A program made the position numbers and the translations under genes. Under the pieces are notes generated by a model. It saw nothing but the letters and a program-made list of their open reading frames with translations. It was not told the DNA's origin and searched no databases. A DNA stretch of 64,000 bases from an uncultured Lachnospiraceae bacterium (GTDB taxonomy: Bacteria > Bacillota > Clostridia > Lachnospirales > Lachnospiraceae): contig CAIFEV010000003.1 in assembly GCA_903789615.1 (NCBI GenBank), forward strand, positions 124,001 to 188,000, in the 5' to 3' direction. This document shows, one piece after another, positions 23,450 through 32,024 of the stretch; positions within the stretch are counted from its first letter, which is position 1, and each line of letters opens with the position of its first letter.

Positions 23450-24481
23450 ATGAACATCACATACGAGAGGCTGATGCCGGATCCGGAAGTCATCCGGGAG
23501 ATGTATCCCGTGACGCCGGAAATTCAGGCAAACAAGGCGCAGCGCGACAGAGAACTGAAAGACATTCTCTCCGGAAAAGAGGACAAGTTTATCCTTGTTG
23601 TCGGTCCCTGCTCGGCTGACAATGAAGAGGCGGTTCTTGACTACTGCACGCGGCTGTGGAAGGTCGCCGAAGAGGTGAAGGACCGGATCTTCATCGTGCC
23701 GCGGGTTTACACCAACAAGCCGCGCACGAAGGGAACCGGGTACAAGGGCATGCTGCACCAGCCGGACCCGGAAGGCAAGTCCGACATGCTGGCGGGACTC
23801 ATCGCAATCCGGAAGATGCACCTTGACGTGTGTCTTCAGACGGGCTTTACGACGGCTGATGAGATGCTGTATCCGGAAAATCACAGCTTCCTGGATGATG
23901 TTCTTTCCTATGTGGCGGTCGGTGCGAGATCGGTCGAGAACCAGCAGCACCGGATGGTTGCGAGTGCGGTGGACATTCCGTGCGGTATGAAGAATCCGAC
24001 ATCCGGCGACTTTTCCGTAATGCTCAACGCGATCGTGGCAGCGCAGGCGCCGCAGACCTTTATTTACAGGAATTACGAAGTGCATTCCAAGGGCAACCCG
24101 TATGCCCACGCGATTCTGCGCGGCGCGATCAGCAAGCACGGGTCTGCGGTTCCGAATTATCACTATGAGGATCTGATCCGCCTGTATGATATGTATCAGA
24201 AAACGGACGTGAAGAACCGGGCCGTGATCGTGGACTGCAATCACAGCAATTCCGGAAAGCAGTATATGCAGCAGATCCGGATCGCGAAGGAAGTTCTGCA
24301 CAGCATGAAGCAGAGCCGGGAGCTCAGGGAAATGGTTAAGGGGCTGATGATCGAGAGCTACATCGAGCCGGACTGCCAGAAGATCGGCGAAGGTATCTAC
24401 GGAAAGTCCATCACGGACCCGTGCCTCGGCTGGGACGACACAGAAAAGCTGATCCGGGAGATCGCGGATACCTTGGCGTGA
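23450..24481 (+). CDS. 3-deoxy-7-phosphoheptulonate synthase (class I DAHP synthase)
   Basis: The 343-residue product catalyses the first shikimate-pathway step, joining phosphoenolpyruvate and erythrose 4-phosphate. It matches the AroF/G/H-type class I-alpha enzymes: FILVVGPCSADNEEAV, VPRVYTNKPRTKGTGYKGM, VGARSVENQQHRM, GMKNPTSGD, IVDCNHSNSGK, and SITDPCLGW near the end. Metal ligands Cys (GPCS), His (NHSNS), Glu and Asp are present. The track start is 18 codons too early; ATG 23450 has GAGGGG upstream. Because the residues governing Phe, Tyr or Trp inhibition were not assessed, no isozyme letter is given. The next gene starts 28 bp downstream. Confidence 0.92.
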   Translation: MNITYERLMPDPEVIREMYPVTPEIQANKAQRDRELKDILSGKEDKFILVVGPCSADNEEAVLDYCTRLWKVAEEVKDRIFIVPRVYTNKPRTKGTGYKGMLHQPDPEGKSDMLAGLIAIRKMHLDVCLQTGFTTADEMLYPENHSFLDDVLSYVAVGARSVENQQHRMVASAVDIPCGMKNPTSGDFSVMLNAIVAAQAPQTFIYRNYEVHSKGNPYAHAILRGAISKHGSAVPNYHYEDLIRLYDMYQKTDVKNRAVIVDCNHSNSGKQYMQQIRIAKEVLHSMKQSRELREMVKGLMIESYIEPDCQKIGEGIYGKSITDPCLGWDDTEKLIREIADTLA

Positions 24482-24509
24482 AAAGAGATCCTGCAGGAGA
24501 GGAATAAAG

Positions 24510-25511
24510 ATGGGTAAAAAAAAGAAAAGGGCGCTGGCAGCCGGTGCGCTGCTGGGAGCGGCTGTCTACGGCGGTGCCTGTGAGGTGCTGTTCCGCATGG
24601 CACTGACACGGGAGAGCCTGACGCTTCACGGTCCTCTGGCCCGTTTCACAGGCAAGGGATCAGGAGAGCGAGAGACCGACTACTCCCGCGGCAAGAAGAT
24701 GGGCGTGGCCTGGTGCGAGGCACAGCCGATGAAGGATGTGTGGATCACAGCAGATGACGGTGTGAAACTTCACGCGAAGTTCTTCCCGGCGGGATCCGGG
24801 GACGGGGCAGGAGGAGACGGCCCGAAGCGCGCCGTGCTCTGCGCGCACGGATACCGCGTGAGCGGTTTCTGGGACTTCGGCGGCCAGGTCCGCTGGCTCC
24901 ACCGGATCGGCTGCGATGTTCTGCTGATCGATGAGAGAGGAACAAACATGAGCGGCGGTGAATACATCACGTACGGCGCTCTGGAGAAGAGAGACATCGC
25001 CCGTTGGGCCGTATGGCTTGATAATCACGAGGGCGGCAGTCTTCCGATCTATCTCTTTGGCGTATCGCTTGGCGGCGCGAGTGTCGAGATGGCCTCCGCG
25101 CTTCCGATGCCATCAAGCGTCAAAGGCGTCATCGCGGACTGCGGCTACAGCTCCGTGCGCGATATCTTCGCGGATCAGGCGAGACGTGTGCTGCACCTTC
25201 CGCCTTACCCGCTTCTTTGGATCGAGGAGCTCAAGTGCCGCCTGAGAGCCGGCTTTTCCTTTGCCGACGCCGACGCGGCGGGTGCCCTGCGGGAGAACCG
25301 GAAGCTGCCGGTGCTGTTTATTCACGGGACGGCGGATACATTTGTCCTGCCGGAGAACGGGGAACGGAATTACATTGCCTGCAGCGCGCCCAAGCGCATT
25401 GTCTGGGTGCAGGGGGCCGCGCACGCCGCTTCCTACCTGACCGACAAGGAGCTCTATGAGCGCGAAGGTGAGAAGTTCTTTGAAGAAGTAGAAAACGGAA
25501 CATTCTGCTAG
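24510..25511 (+). CDS. Membrane-anchored alpha/beta hydrolase
   Basis: A 333-residue alpha/beta hydrolase with an N-terminal basic patch (GKKKKR) and one hydrophobic segment (residues about 8-30) that probably anchors it in the membrane. The catalytic triad is visible: Ser in FGVSLGG (about 200), Asp in HGTADTFV (about 275) and His in GAAHAAS (about 305). The oxyanion region is LCAHGYRVSG. The protein resembles BAAT/YqkD-type hydrolases of Firmicutes. Its substrate is unknown. It follows the DAHP synthase by 28 bp with AGGAGAGG, and a strong terminator follows, so the two are probably cotranscribed without a clear metabolic link. Confidence 0.8.
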   Translation: MGKKKKRALAAGALLGAAVYGGACEVLFRMALTRESLTLHGPLARFTGKGSGERETDYSRGKKMGVAWCEAQPMKDVWITADDGVKLHAKFFPAGSGDGAGGDGPKRAVLCAHGYRVSGFWDFGGQVRWLHRIGCDVLLIDERGTNMSGGEYITYGALEKRDIARWAVWLDNHEGGSLPIYLFGVSLGGASVEMASALPMPSSVKGVIADCGYSSVRDIFADQARRVLHLPPYPLLWIEELKCRLRAGFSFADADAAGALRENRKLPVLFIHGTADTFVLPENGERNYIACSAPKRIVWVQGAAHAASYLTDKELYEREGEKFFEEVENGTFC

Positions 25512-25523
25512 ATTTGTCAGAGA

Positions 25524-25565
25524 GGACGGGCAGAAGCCTTTAAAGGGCTTCCTGTCCGTCCTTTT
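25524..25565 (+). terminator. Terminator after the alpha/beta hydrolase
   Basis: GGACGG-CAG-AGCC pairs with GGCT-CTG-CCGTCC in a long stem with small bulges, followed by TTTT. Confidence 0.85.
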
Positions 25566-25590
25566 CAGATGAAAAGAGAGGAGAAGTGAC

Positions 25591-26682
25591 ATGGCATTTA
25601 AACTCAGAGAGTATACGCCGCCGGATTTCCGGGAAAAACGGTTTGAAGAGGCGCCGGACGCGGTGCTTGAGGAAGCGCCGAAAGACGCGGTGGCGCCTGA
25701 AAGGTATCACGCCATGAGCATCTACCCGGAGTACTTCAAAATCGGCGGCAGATGGCTCCTGGCGGAAGACAGCCGGATGGACTGCGTCCCGGTTTACGAG
25801 AATGGCAGGATCATCGTCCGGGAGTTCCGGCTGCTTAAAGAGGGCGATCTGGTTGTGACCGGCCGCACGGAAGACGCAAGCGAGGGGATTTTCGTATATC
25901 CGGACGGGTTCCGGGAGGAAGAGGGCATACGGCAGACTTTTGCGTTCCGGCAGGGCAGATCAAGAGAAACGGCTTTTTCACGGGACTATGACGAGCTCTA
26001 TGAACTTCTGAAATACGAGCGGGAACACGGGTATGTCGTGTGGGTCATGGGACCGGCATTTGCCTTCGATCACGATGCCCGCAAGGCATTTTCACGGATT
26101 ATTGAGGCGGGATATGCCGATGCCATTATGGCCGGCAACGCGCTTGCCACGCACGACCTGGAGGGCGCCTATCTGCACACGGCGCTGGGCCAGAATATTT
26201 ATACGCAGGAAAATGTGCCGAACGGTCATTACAATCATCTTGACACGATCAACCGCGTGAAGTATTACGGCTCGATTCCGGAGTTCATCCGCCGGGAGCA
26301 CATCGACAACGGCATCATCTATACCTGTGAGAAATGTCACGTGCCGTATGTGCTTGCCGGTTCGATCCGGGATGACGGCCCGCTTCCGCCGGTTTACGGG
26401 AACGTCTACGAGGCGCAGGACGCCATGCGCGCGCAGGTTCGCAAAGCGACCACGGTCATCTGCATGGCGACGATGCTTCACACCATCGCGACGGGCAACA
26501 TGACGCCGTCTTACCGCGTTCTGGCGGACGGAAGCGTCCGGCAGGTGTACTTCTACTGCGTCGACATCTCGGAATTCACCGTCAACAAGCTGACGGACCG
26601 CGGGTCGCTCTCCGCGCATGGCATTGTGACCAACGCGCAGGATTTCGTCGTAAATGTGGCGAAGGGCCTGGGGCTGGAGTGA
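25591..26682 (+). CDS. Ornithine cyclodeaminase-like protein (LOR/SDH conserved region, TIGR00300-type)
   Basis: A 363-residue protein resembling the TIGR00300 / LOR-SDH conserved-region family, whose studied members include an archaeal ornithine cyclodeaminase and the C-terminal part of the cyanobacterial arginine dihydrolase. Conserved blocks are AIMAGNALATHDLEGA, NGHYNHLDTINRVKYYGSI, YVLAGSIRDDGPLPPVYGNVYEAQDAMR, MATMLHTIATGNMTPSYRV and DRGSLSAHGIVTN. The N-terminal amidinotransferase-like domain of the arginine dihydrolases is missing, so arginine hydrolysis is not expected. An NAD-dependent conversion of ornithine to proline is the likeliest activity, by analogy. AGAGAGGAGAAG precedes the ATG. 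It is monocistronic, bounded by terminators on both sides. Confidence 0.75.
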   Translation: MAFKLREYTPPDFREKRFEEAPDAVLEEAPKDAVAPERYHAMSIYPEYFKIGGRWLLAEDSRMDCVPVYENGRIIVREFRLLKEGDLVVTGRTEDASEGIFVYPDGFREEEGIRQTFAFRQGRSRETAFSRDYDELYELLKYEREHGYVVWVMGPAFAFDHDARKAFSRIIEAGYADAIMAGNALATHDLEGAYLHTALGQNIYTQENVPNGHYNHLDTINRVKYYGSIPEFIRREHIDNGIIYTCEKCHVPYVLAGSIRDDGPLPPVYGNVYEAQDAMRAQVRKATTVICMATMLHTIATGNMTPSYRVLADGSVRQVYFYCVDISEFTVNKLTDRGSLSAHGIVTNAQDFVVNVAKGLGLE

Positions 26683-26733
26683 TTCCGGGAGACAGACAAA
26701 AAAGAAAAAGCGTCCGGATGTGGGGAGTACAAA

Positions 26734-26775
26734 AACCCCGGGATGAGGGAAAATTTTTTCCTCACCCCGGGGTTT
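26734..26775. terminator. Bidirectional terminator between the cyclodeaminase-like gene and pfkA
   Basis: AACCCCGGG pairs with CCCGGGGTT, extended inward by TGAGG/CCTCA, with A-rich and T-rich flanks on opposite sides. Confidence 0.85.
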
Positions 26776-26776
26776 A

Positions 26777-27856
26777 TCATTTGTCACCGAACGAGATGCC
26801 GATGTCTCTGGCGGTCTGGATCACGTCATTGCCAAGCGGAACAGTTTTAAGCTTTCCGGCCACTTCTTTGAGCGGGACCGGCACGATGACGCCGTCGCGC
26901 ATGCCGACCATGTTGCCCCAGTTCTTGTCGCGGATGAGCCGCGCAGCTGCGGTGCCAAAGCGCGTTGCCAGAACCCGGTCGTACGGGCACGGGCTGCCGC
27001 CGCGCTGGATGTGGCCCGGGACGGCGACGCGGACTTCGTGTCCGGTGAGGCTGCCGAGGTCGTCCGCCAGCTGGTACGCGACAGACGGATACGCCTGCTG
27101 CTCGCGCCGGCTGCGGAATTCCCGCTTGTTCAGCTTCGCCTCGTCTTTGGTCATGGCGCCCTCGGCGATGGCGATGATGGAGAAGCGCTTCCCGTTTTTG
27201 CTGCGCCGGTCGATCATGCGCGCCAGAACTTTCGGATCATACGGGATCTCCGGCAGCAGGATCGCGTTGGCGGATCCGGCGATGCCGGCGAAAAGCGTCA
27301 GCCAGCCGACCTTGTGCCCCATAATTTCGACGATGAACACGCGGCCGTGACTGGTGGCCGTGGTGTGAATCGAGTCGAGGACATTGGCCGCGACGGCCAC
27401 GGCGGACTGGAATCCGAATGTGACATCCGTTCCCCATAGATCGTTGTCGATCGTCTTCGGGAGTGTGACCACGTGCATGCCCAGCTCCGAGAGAAGATTG
27501 GCGGTCTTGTGTGTGCCGTTGCCGCCCAGGATCACCAGGCAGTCCAGCTTCAGCTTTTTGTAGGTGGACTTCATGCCCTCGATTTTTTCTTTGGCTTCCG
27601 ACGTTCCGGAGATCAGCAGCTTGTACGGCTCACGGCTTGTGCCCAGAATCGTGCCGCCCAGGTTGATAATGCCGGAAAAATCGTTCGGCGTCATCTTCCA
27701 GCAGTCACCCGTGATCAGTCCTTTGTATCCGTCACGCAGGCCGTAAATCTCGACATCCTTGCCGAATTCCAGATACAGCGCCTTTCCGACGGCACGGATC
27801 GCGGCGTTCAGTCCCTGACAGTCGCCGCCGCTGGTAAGAATCCCAACTCGAAGCAT
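26777..27856 (-). CDS. pfkA: 6-phosphofructokinase
   Basis: A 359-residue phosphofructokinase that phosphorylates fructose 6-phosphate in glycolysis. The N-terminal GILTSGGDCQGLNAAIR, the catalytic PKTIDNDLWGTD, and the fructose-6-phosphate contacts IVEIMGHKVGWL and VPGHIQRGGSP are clear. The nucleotide site reads GGNGTHKTAN: the Gly after Asn is the residue linked to ATP rather than pyrophosphate use, but the usual Asp (GGDG) is Asn here. This places it with the longer clostridial/actinobacterial-type enzymes rather than the 320-residue Bacillus PfkA, so phosphoryl donor should be treated as probable ATP. AGAAGGAGG precedes the ATG. It follows the polyphosphate kinase gene on the same strand after 22 bp. 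Confidence 0.9.
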   Translation of the reverse strand: MLRVGILTSGGDCQGLNAAIRAVGKALYLEFGKDVEIYGLRDGYKGLITGDCWKMTPNDFSGIINLGGTILGTSREPYKLLISGTSEAKEKIEGMKSTYKKLKLDCLVILGGNGTHKTANLLSELGMHVVTLPKTIDNDLWGTDVTFGFQSAVAVAANVLDSIHTTATSHGRVFIVEIMGHKVGWLTLFAGIAGSANAILLPEIPYDPKVLARMIDRRSKNGKRFSIIAIAEGAMTKDEAKLNKREFRSRREQQAYPSVAYQLADDLGSLTGHEVRVAVPGHIQRGGSPCPYDRVLATRFGTAAARLIRDKNWGNMVGMRDGVIVPVPLKEVAGKLKTVPLGNDVIQTARDIGISFGDK

Positions 27857-27878
27857 GTAATTCCTCCTTCTGTAATCA

Positions 27879-30209
27879 TCAGATTTCGTCTTCGTCCGCG
27901 GACCGCGGTGTCTCCTTCGGGTGAGCCGGGCTCGCGCTCTCCGCGGCTTTCTGTCTCTCGAATTTCTCCCGCGCGATGCGGATGAACTCCTGCTGAGAGT
28001 TTACCGCAGGTCTGCCCCTGTGTTCAATATGAACATACTCCTTATTCGACATCATCTGCCGCGCGTTCACGTTGTCCGACCACATCGTCTCCAGAATGGC
28101 AAATGCCCGTTCCTTCAGATCCTCGTCCAGAATCGGGAATACCAGTTCCACGCGGCGGTCAAGGTTCCTGGGCATCCAGTCGGCGGAACCCATGAAGATC
28201 CGCGGATTCCCACCATTTTCAAAGCGGAAGATCCGGCTGTGCTCGAGCAGCTGTCCGACGATAGAGATGACGGTAATATTTTCCGACACACCGGCAAGAC
28301 CCGGGATGAGGCAGCAGATGCCGCGCACGATCAGACGGATTTTCACGCCGGCCCGGCTTGCGTCATACAGCAGATTGATAATCTCCGGGTCGACAAGCGA
28401 ATTCACCTTCGCGGTGATGCCGGACGGAAGGCCTTTTTTCGCATTGTCCGTCTCACGGCGGATGAGCGCCTCAAAGGCATCGCGCATGCCGTGCGGTGCC
28501 ACGATCATCTTGCCGAAGATCGGCGGGCGCGAGTAACCGGACAGGAAGTTGAAAAGTCCCGACGCATCCACGCCAAACGGCTCGCGGCAGGTGAACATGC
28601 CGATATCCGTGTACAGTTTTGCGGTGGAGTCGTTGTAGTTTCCGGTGCCCATGTGCAGATAGCGGCGGATTCCGTCTTCCTCGCGGCGCACAACCAGTGT
28701 GATCTTGCAGTGCGTCTTCAGGCCTACCAGGCCGTAGATTACGTGGCAGCCTGCCTGCTCGAGCTTCAGGGCCCAGTTGATGTTGTTCTCCTCGTCGAAG
28801 CGCGCCTTCAGCTCGACCAGCACGGTCACCTGCTTGCCGTTCTCGGCGGCGCGGATGAGCGCGGCGATGATGGGAGAGTGGCCGGATACGCGGTACAGAG
28901 TCTCTTTGATGGCCAGTACATCCGGATCGTCGGCGGCCTGCCGCACGAAATTGACAACGGCATCAAAACTCTCATACGGATGATGCACCATGCGGTCCTT
29001 GTCCCGGATAGCCTGGAAGATGTCGCTGTATCCCCAAAAGTCAGCTGGCGGATTGACCGGTGTGAGTTTCGGATAGCGAAGGGCATCTTCACCCTCGATA
29101 TTTGCGAACTTCGAGAAAAGCGTCAGGTCGAGGGGGCCATTTTCCACGTAGATGGCTTCCTTGCGCACATCGAGCTGTCCGGCGAGGAATTTCGCCGTGG
29201 CCGGATCGCAGCCGCTCATCAGTTCGAGCCGCACCGGCTTGCCCCGCTTGCGCTTCTTGATTGACTCGCGGATTTCGATCAGCAGATCCTCCGCGTCCTC
29301 GTCGATTTCCAGGTCTGAATTTCTCGTCAGGCGGAACGGACTGCAGGAGAGGATCTCACTTCCCTCAAACAGTCTGTCCATGAAGCAGATGATGATATCT
29401 TCCAGCAGGCAGTAGGTGTGCTCGGCCTGCCCCGGAATTTCCAGGAAACGCTGCAGGATGCCGGGAACCTGAACCACGGCAAATGCTTCCTGCGGCTTCT
29501 TCTCTTTTTTCTTTTTGTCTTTTGCCTTGCGCTCGTAGTCCGCCGGATCGCCCACAGCAAGCCGCACGCAGATATTCAGGCTCTTGTTGGCAAGAAACGG
29601 GAACGGGCGGGAGTTGTCTATGGCAAGCGGTGTGAGAACCGGGAACAGCACTCTGTCAAAATAGGAGCGGATGAAGGAGAGCTGCTCTTCGTTCATCTTT
29701 CCGGGACGGATGAATTCAATCCCCTCATGTTTCAGGGTCGGCAGAATCGAGCGCCGCAGGCAGGAGTACTGCTTCTCGGAGAAATCGTGAATTTTTTCGG
29801 AAAGAAGTCCGTATAGCTGTTCCGGCGTGAGGCCGGACACATCCCGTTTGCTGTATTTGTGGTCGACCTGAACCTGTACACCGGCCACGCGGACCATGAA
29901 GAACTCGTCCAGGTTGCTCCCCGTTATCCCTAAGAATCTGCAGCGCTCCAGCACCGGATTCTCTGCCTCATACGCCTCGTCCAGCACCCGGGCGTCAAAG
30001 TCCACCCACGAGAGCTCGCGGTTGTAGTAGGGGTACGGATTCTCCGGCTGCGCAAGCGGTTTTACACCGGCTGCGATGACATCTTTCTTGGCGGTCGGGA
30101 AAGCGGCACCGGGGATGGATTCGTTGAGATTCTCCATCGAAGGACTCTGCACATCGCCGGTTCTGCCGGTGCCTTTTTTCTTTTCAAATTTTTCTTTATC
30201 GTCAGGCAT
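27879..30209 (-). CDS. ppk1: Polyphosphate kinase 1
   Basis: A 776-residue PPK1 that builds polyphosphate from ATP. After a 60-residue charged extension the N domain starts at YYNRELSWVDFDARVLDEA, followed by GSNLDEFFMVRVAG. The head and two phospholipase-D-like catalytic domains include VTVLVELKARFDEENNI, the autophosphorylated His region GLKTHCKITLVVRR and RYLHMGTGNYN, and the C-terminal GSADWMPRNLDRRVE. A Lys-rich insertion (about residues 230-245, KDKKKKEKK) is unusual but lies at a surface-loop position. It lies 30 bp downstream of the Ppx/GppA-family gene on the same strand, forming a polyphosphate operon with pfkA beyond it. Confidence 0.96.
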   Translation of the reverse strand: MPDDKEKFEKKKGTGRTGDVQSPSMENLNESIPGAAFPTAKKDVIAAGVKPLAQPENPYPYYNRELSWVDFDARVLDEAYEAENPVLERCRFLGITGSNLDEFFMVRVAGVQVQVDHKYSKRDVSGLTPEQLYGLLSEKIHDFSEKQYSCLRRSILPTLKHEGIEFIRPGKMNEEQLSFIRSYFDRVLFPVLTPLAIDNSRPFPFLANKSLNICVRLAVGDPADYERKAKDKKKKEKKPQEAFAVVQVPGILQRFLEIPGQAEHTYCLLEDIIICFMDRLFEGSEILSCSPFRLTRNSDLEIDEDAEDLLIEIRESIKKRKRGKPVRLELMSGCDPATAKFLAGQLDVRKEAIYVENGPLDLTLFSKFANIEGEDALRYPKLTPVNPPADFWGYSDIFQAIRDKDRMVHHPYESFDAVVNFVRQAADDPDVLAIKETLYRVSGHSPIIAALIRAAENGKQVTVLVELKARFDEENNINWALKLEQAGCHVIYGLVGLKTHCKITLVVRREEDGIRRYLHMGTGNYNDSTAKLYTDIGMFTCREPFGVDASGLFNFLSGYSRPPIFGKMIVAPHGMRDAFEALIRRETDNAKKGLPSGITAKVNSLVDPEIINLLYDASRAGVKIRLIVRGICCLIPGLAGVSENITVISIVGQLLEHSRIFRFENGGNPRIFMGSADWMPRNLDRRVELVFPILDEDLKERAFAILETMWSDNVNARQMMSNKEYVHIEHRGRPAVNSQQEFIRIAREKFERQKAAESASPAHPKETPRSADEDEI

Positions 30210-30239
30210 AGTTTCTACTCTCCTCGTGATTCTCTGTGG

Positions 30240-31793
30240 TTATTTTATTGCACTTTTTACCCGGAGCCGGATGCCGGTTCCGAACACGTCCAGAAAATAC
30301 GCGGCACACTGCTCAAAGGCGTAGCTCTCCAGGTACATGTTGGCATTCGTCCTCCCGGATATCTCCATGGTATCCTCCCGCATCCGCACTGTGATGTCCG
30401 AGAGCTTCTCCGTGTGGGTATTGTCCAGGGCGTTGGCAGCGCGGAAGATGGCCGTGAGCTTCGCGGCTTTTGTCCGGATATCTTCCGGCAGAGAGGTAAA
30501 CTCCCGGTCGGACATGTCCGGCTCCTCCAGCTCGTTGTAGCGTGCGATCGTGGCGGCAAGCAGCATGTCGCTTTTTGTCGCGCCAATGAGATCTGTGTGA
30601 CGGATGACCTCATACCCGGACTGCAGGTGATGTCTTGCCGAAACCGCGTGTCCGCACTCGTGCAGAACGCAGGCCAGCTCCAGAACCGCGCGGTCGCGAT
30701 GTGAAAAACTGTGCTGGGATGCGAGACGGTCAAACATCTTCAGGCTGATATTCCGGATGTATTCCGAATGACCCTTGTTGCAGTGGTAGAAGTCGGCCGT
30801 GGTGGCGGCGCAGGACAGGATAATGTCGTGCAGGTAGTCCTTGTATGACTCCAGTTCCGCTGGGAAAAGAACGCTGCGGATCAGGCAGTCGCTCATGTCC
30901 GAGCGGGGAGATAAAACCAGGTCAGCCTGCGTGAAGGAGACGAGGGACAGATACAGCGCCAGCGACAGGTACAGCATTTCCGCCGTGCGGGTGCCAAGCT
31001 TGTAGCGGATCGCGATGGACTCCGGCCTCTGTGCCCGGATTTCGTCGTACAGCGCGCGCATCTTTTCCACCGGAATCCGGTACATTCCTCCCGTGAAGGG
31101 GCAGTCTGTCATGGCTGCAATGACGCTGATCATGCTTCCCGTGAACACGACATTCCGGATATTGCGGCAGTCGACCTCGAGATTGTCATAGGTGAGCATA
31201 GAATGGATGTAGTCCGCGATGACATGTCCGAAATCATCGGTTGTCTGCTGGATACTGCGGAACATTTCGCCCAGCTGCAGGGCTCCGGTCGGAACTGTCA
31301 TGGAATCATACATGGTCTGGCCGTTGTAAAAGGCGATTCCGACACTTCCGGCTCCGACAAAGGAGAAGAGCGTCGTGTCCTTCGGAAGTGCCGAGGACTC
31401 GCGCAGAGTCCGGATCATTTCATAATAAATAAGGGATTTTTCCTCGTTGTCCTCCAGCACCACGACGTCAAGCCCGGTGCGGATCTTAATCTGATCCAGC
31501 ACGAAGGCGCGGTTCTTTGCGCGCCGCAGCGCGTTTGTCGTCACGGCAGTCACGTCTTTCACCGCATATTCCCGGATGACATTTAAGAATCCTTCCAGTG
31601 CCTTTATCAATTCACGGACCGTCGCCTGGCTGACACAGCCGGTTGAATACACGTCACGGCCGAGCGCAACCGGGTAGGAGAGCGCCTCGATCCGGTCCAT
31701 CTTTCCCTTACGTACCTGGGCGATCTGCATTCGGGTCTCGCTGCTGCCTATGTCGATCAGCGCGGCGACCTTCGGGTACCTGTTTGCTTTCAA
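30240..31793 (-). CDS. Ppx/GppA-family phosphatase with C-terminal HD domain
   Basis: A 517-residue protein with the Ppx/GppA ASKHA-type N-terminal fold (ALIDIGSSETRMQIAQV, VTAVTTNALRRAKN) and a C-terminal HD-type domain (ELACVLHECGHAVSARHHLQSG, about residues 375-400). The usual second phosphate loop, DxGGGS, reads FSFVGAGSVGI here, so canonical exopolyphosphatase chemistry may be changed or lost. The start is TTG at 31793, supported by AAAGGAGG six bases upstream. Its operon with ppk1 argues for a role in polyphosphate or (p)ppGpp turnover, whether catalytic or regulatory. A TGGTATAAT extended -10 is found upstream. Confidence 0.85.
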   Translation of the reverse strand: MKANRYPKVAALIDIGSSETRMQIAQVRKGKMDRIEALSYPVALGRDVYSTGCVSQATVRELIKALEGFLNVIREYAVKDVTAVTTNALRRAKNRAFVLDQIKIRTGLDVVVLEDNEEKSLIYYEMIRTLRESSALPKDTTLFSFVGAGSVGIAFYNGQTMYDSMTVPTGALQLGEMFRSIQQTTDDFGHVIADYIHSMLTYDNLEVDCRNIRNVVFTGSMISVIAAMTDCPFTGGMYRIPVEKMRALYDEIRAQRPESIAIRYKLGTRTAEMLYLSLALYLSLVSFTQADLVLSPRSDMSDCLIRSVLFPAELESYKDYLHDIILSCAATTADFYHCNKGHSEYIRNISLKMFDRLASQHSFSHRDRAVLELACVLHECGHAVSARHHLQSGYEVIRHTDLIGATKSDMLLAATIARYNELEEPDMSDREFTSLPEDIRTKAAKLTAIFRAANALDNTHTEKLSDITVRMREDTMEISGRTNANMYLESYAFEQCAAYFLDVFGTGIRLRVKSAIK

Positions 31794-31840
31794 GTAAAGC
31801 CTCCTTTGAACATTTCCTGATGACAGGTCGTACTACAGTC

Positions 31841-31849
31841 ATTATACCA
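31841..31849 (-). promoter_or_regulatory. Extended -10 promoter of the ppx-ppk1 operon
   Basis: The minus strand reads TGGTATAAT, an extended -10, about 48 nt before the TTG start. The -35 region is poor. Confidence 0.5.
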
Positions 31850-31955
31850 TCAGGATATGTAAATTTGCTGTAAAGTATAGTGTCCGGGGACGGTAAAATC
31901 TGGCAGAATGACTTCCTTTCACAGATCCGCTGCCGTATAATAATGGCAAATGAAA

Positions 31956-31978
31956 AACCCACACCGGGGCTGTGGGTT
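31956..31978. terminator. Hairpin upstream of the GPH transporter, U-tract on the minus strand
   Basis: AACCCACA/TGTGGGTT forms an eight-bp stem with a seven-base loop. Only the minus-strand side carries a T-run (TTTTTC). On the plus strand it lies in the leader of the transporter, about 15 nt after a TATAAT at 31936-31941. Confidence 0.5.
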
Positions 31979-32024
31979 TCCACACTTTGAAGGAAACGTG
32001 AAAAAAGAGAAGAGAGAGGCAGGT

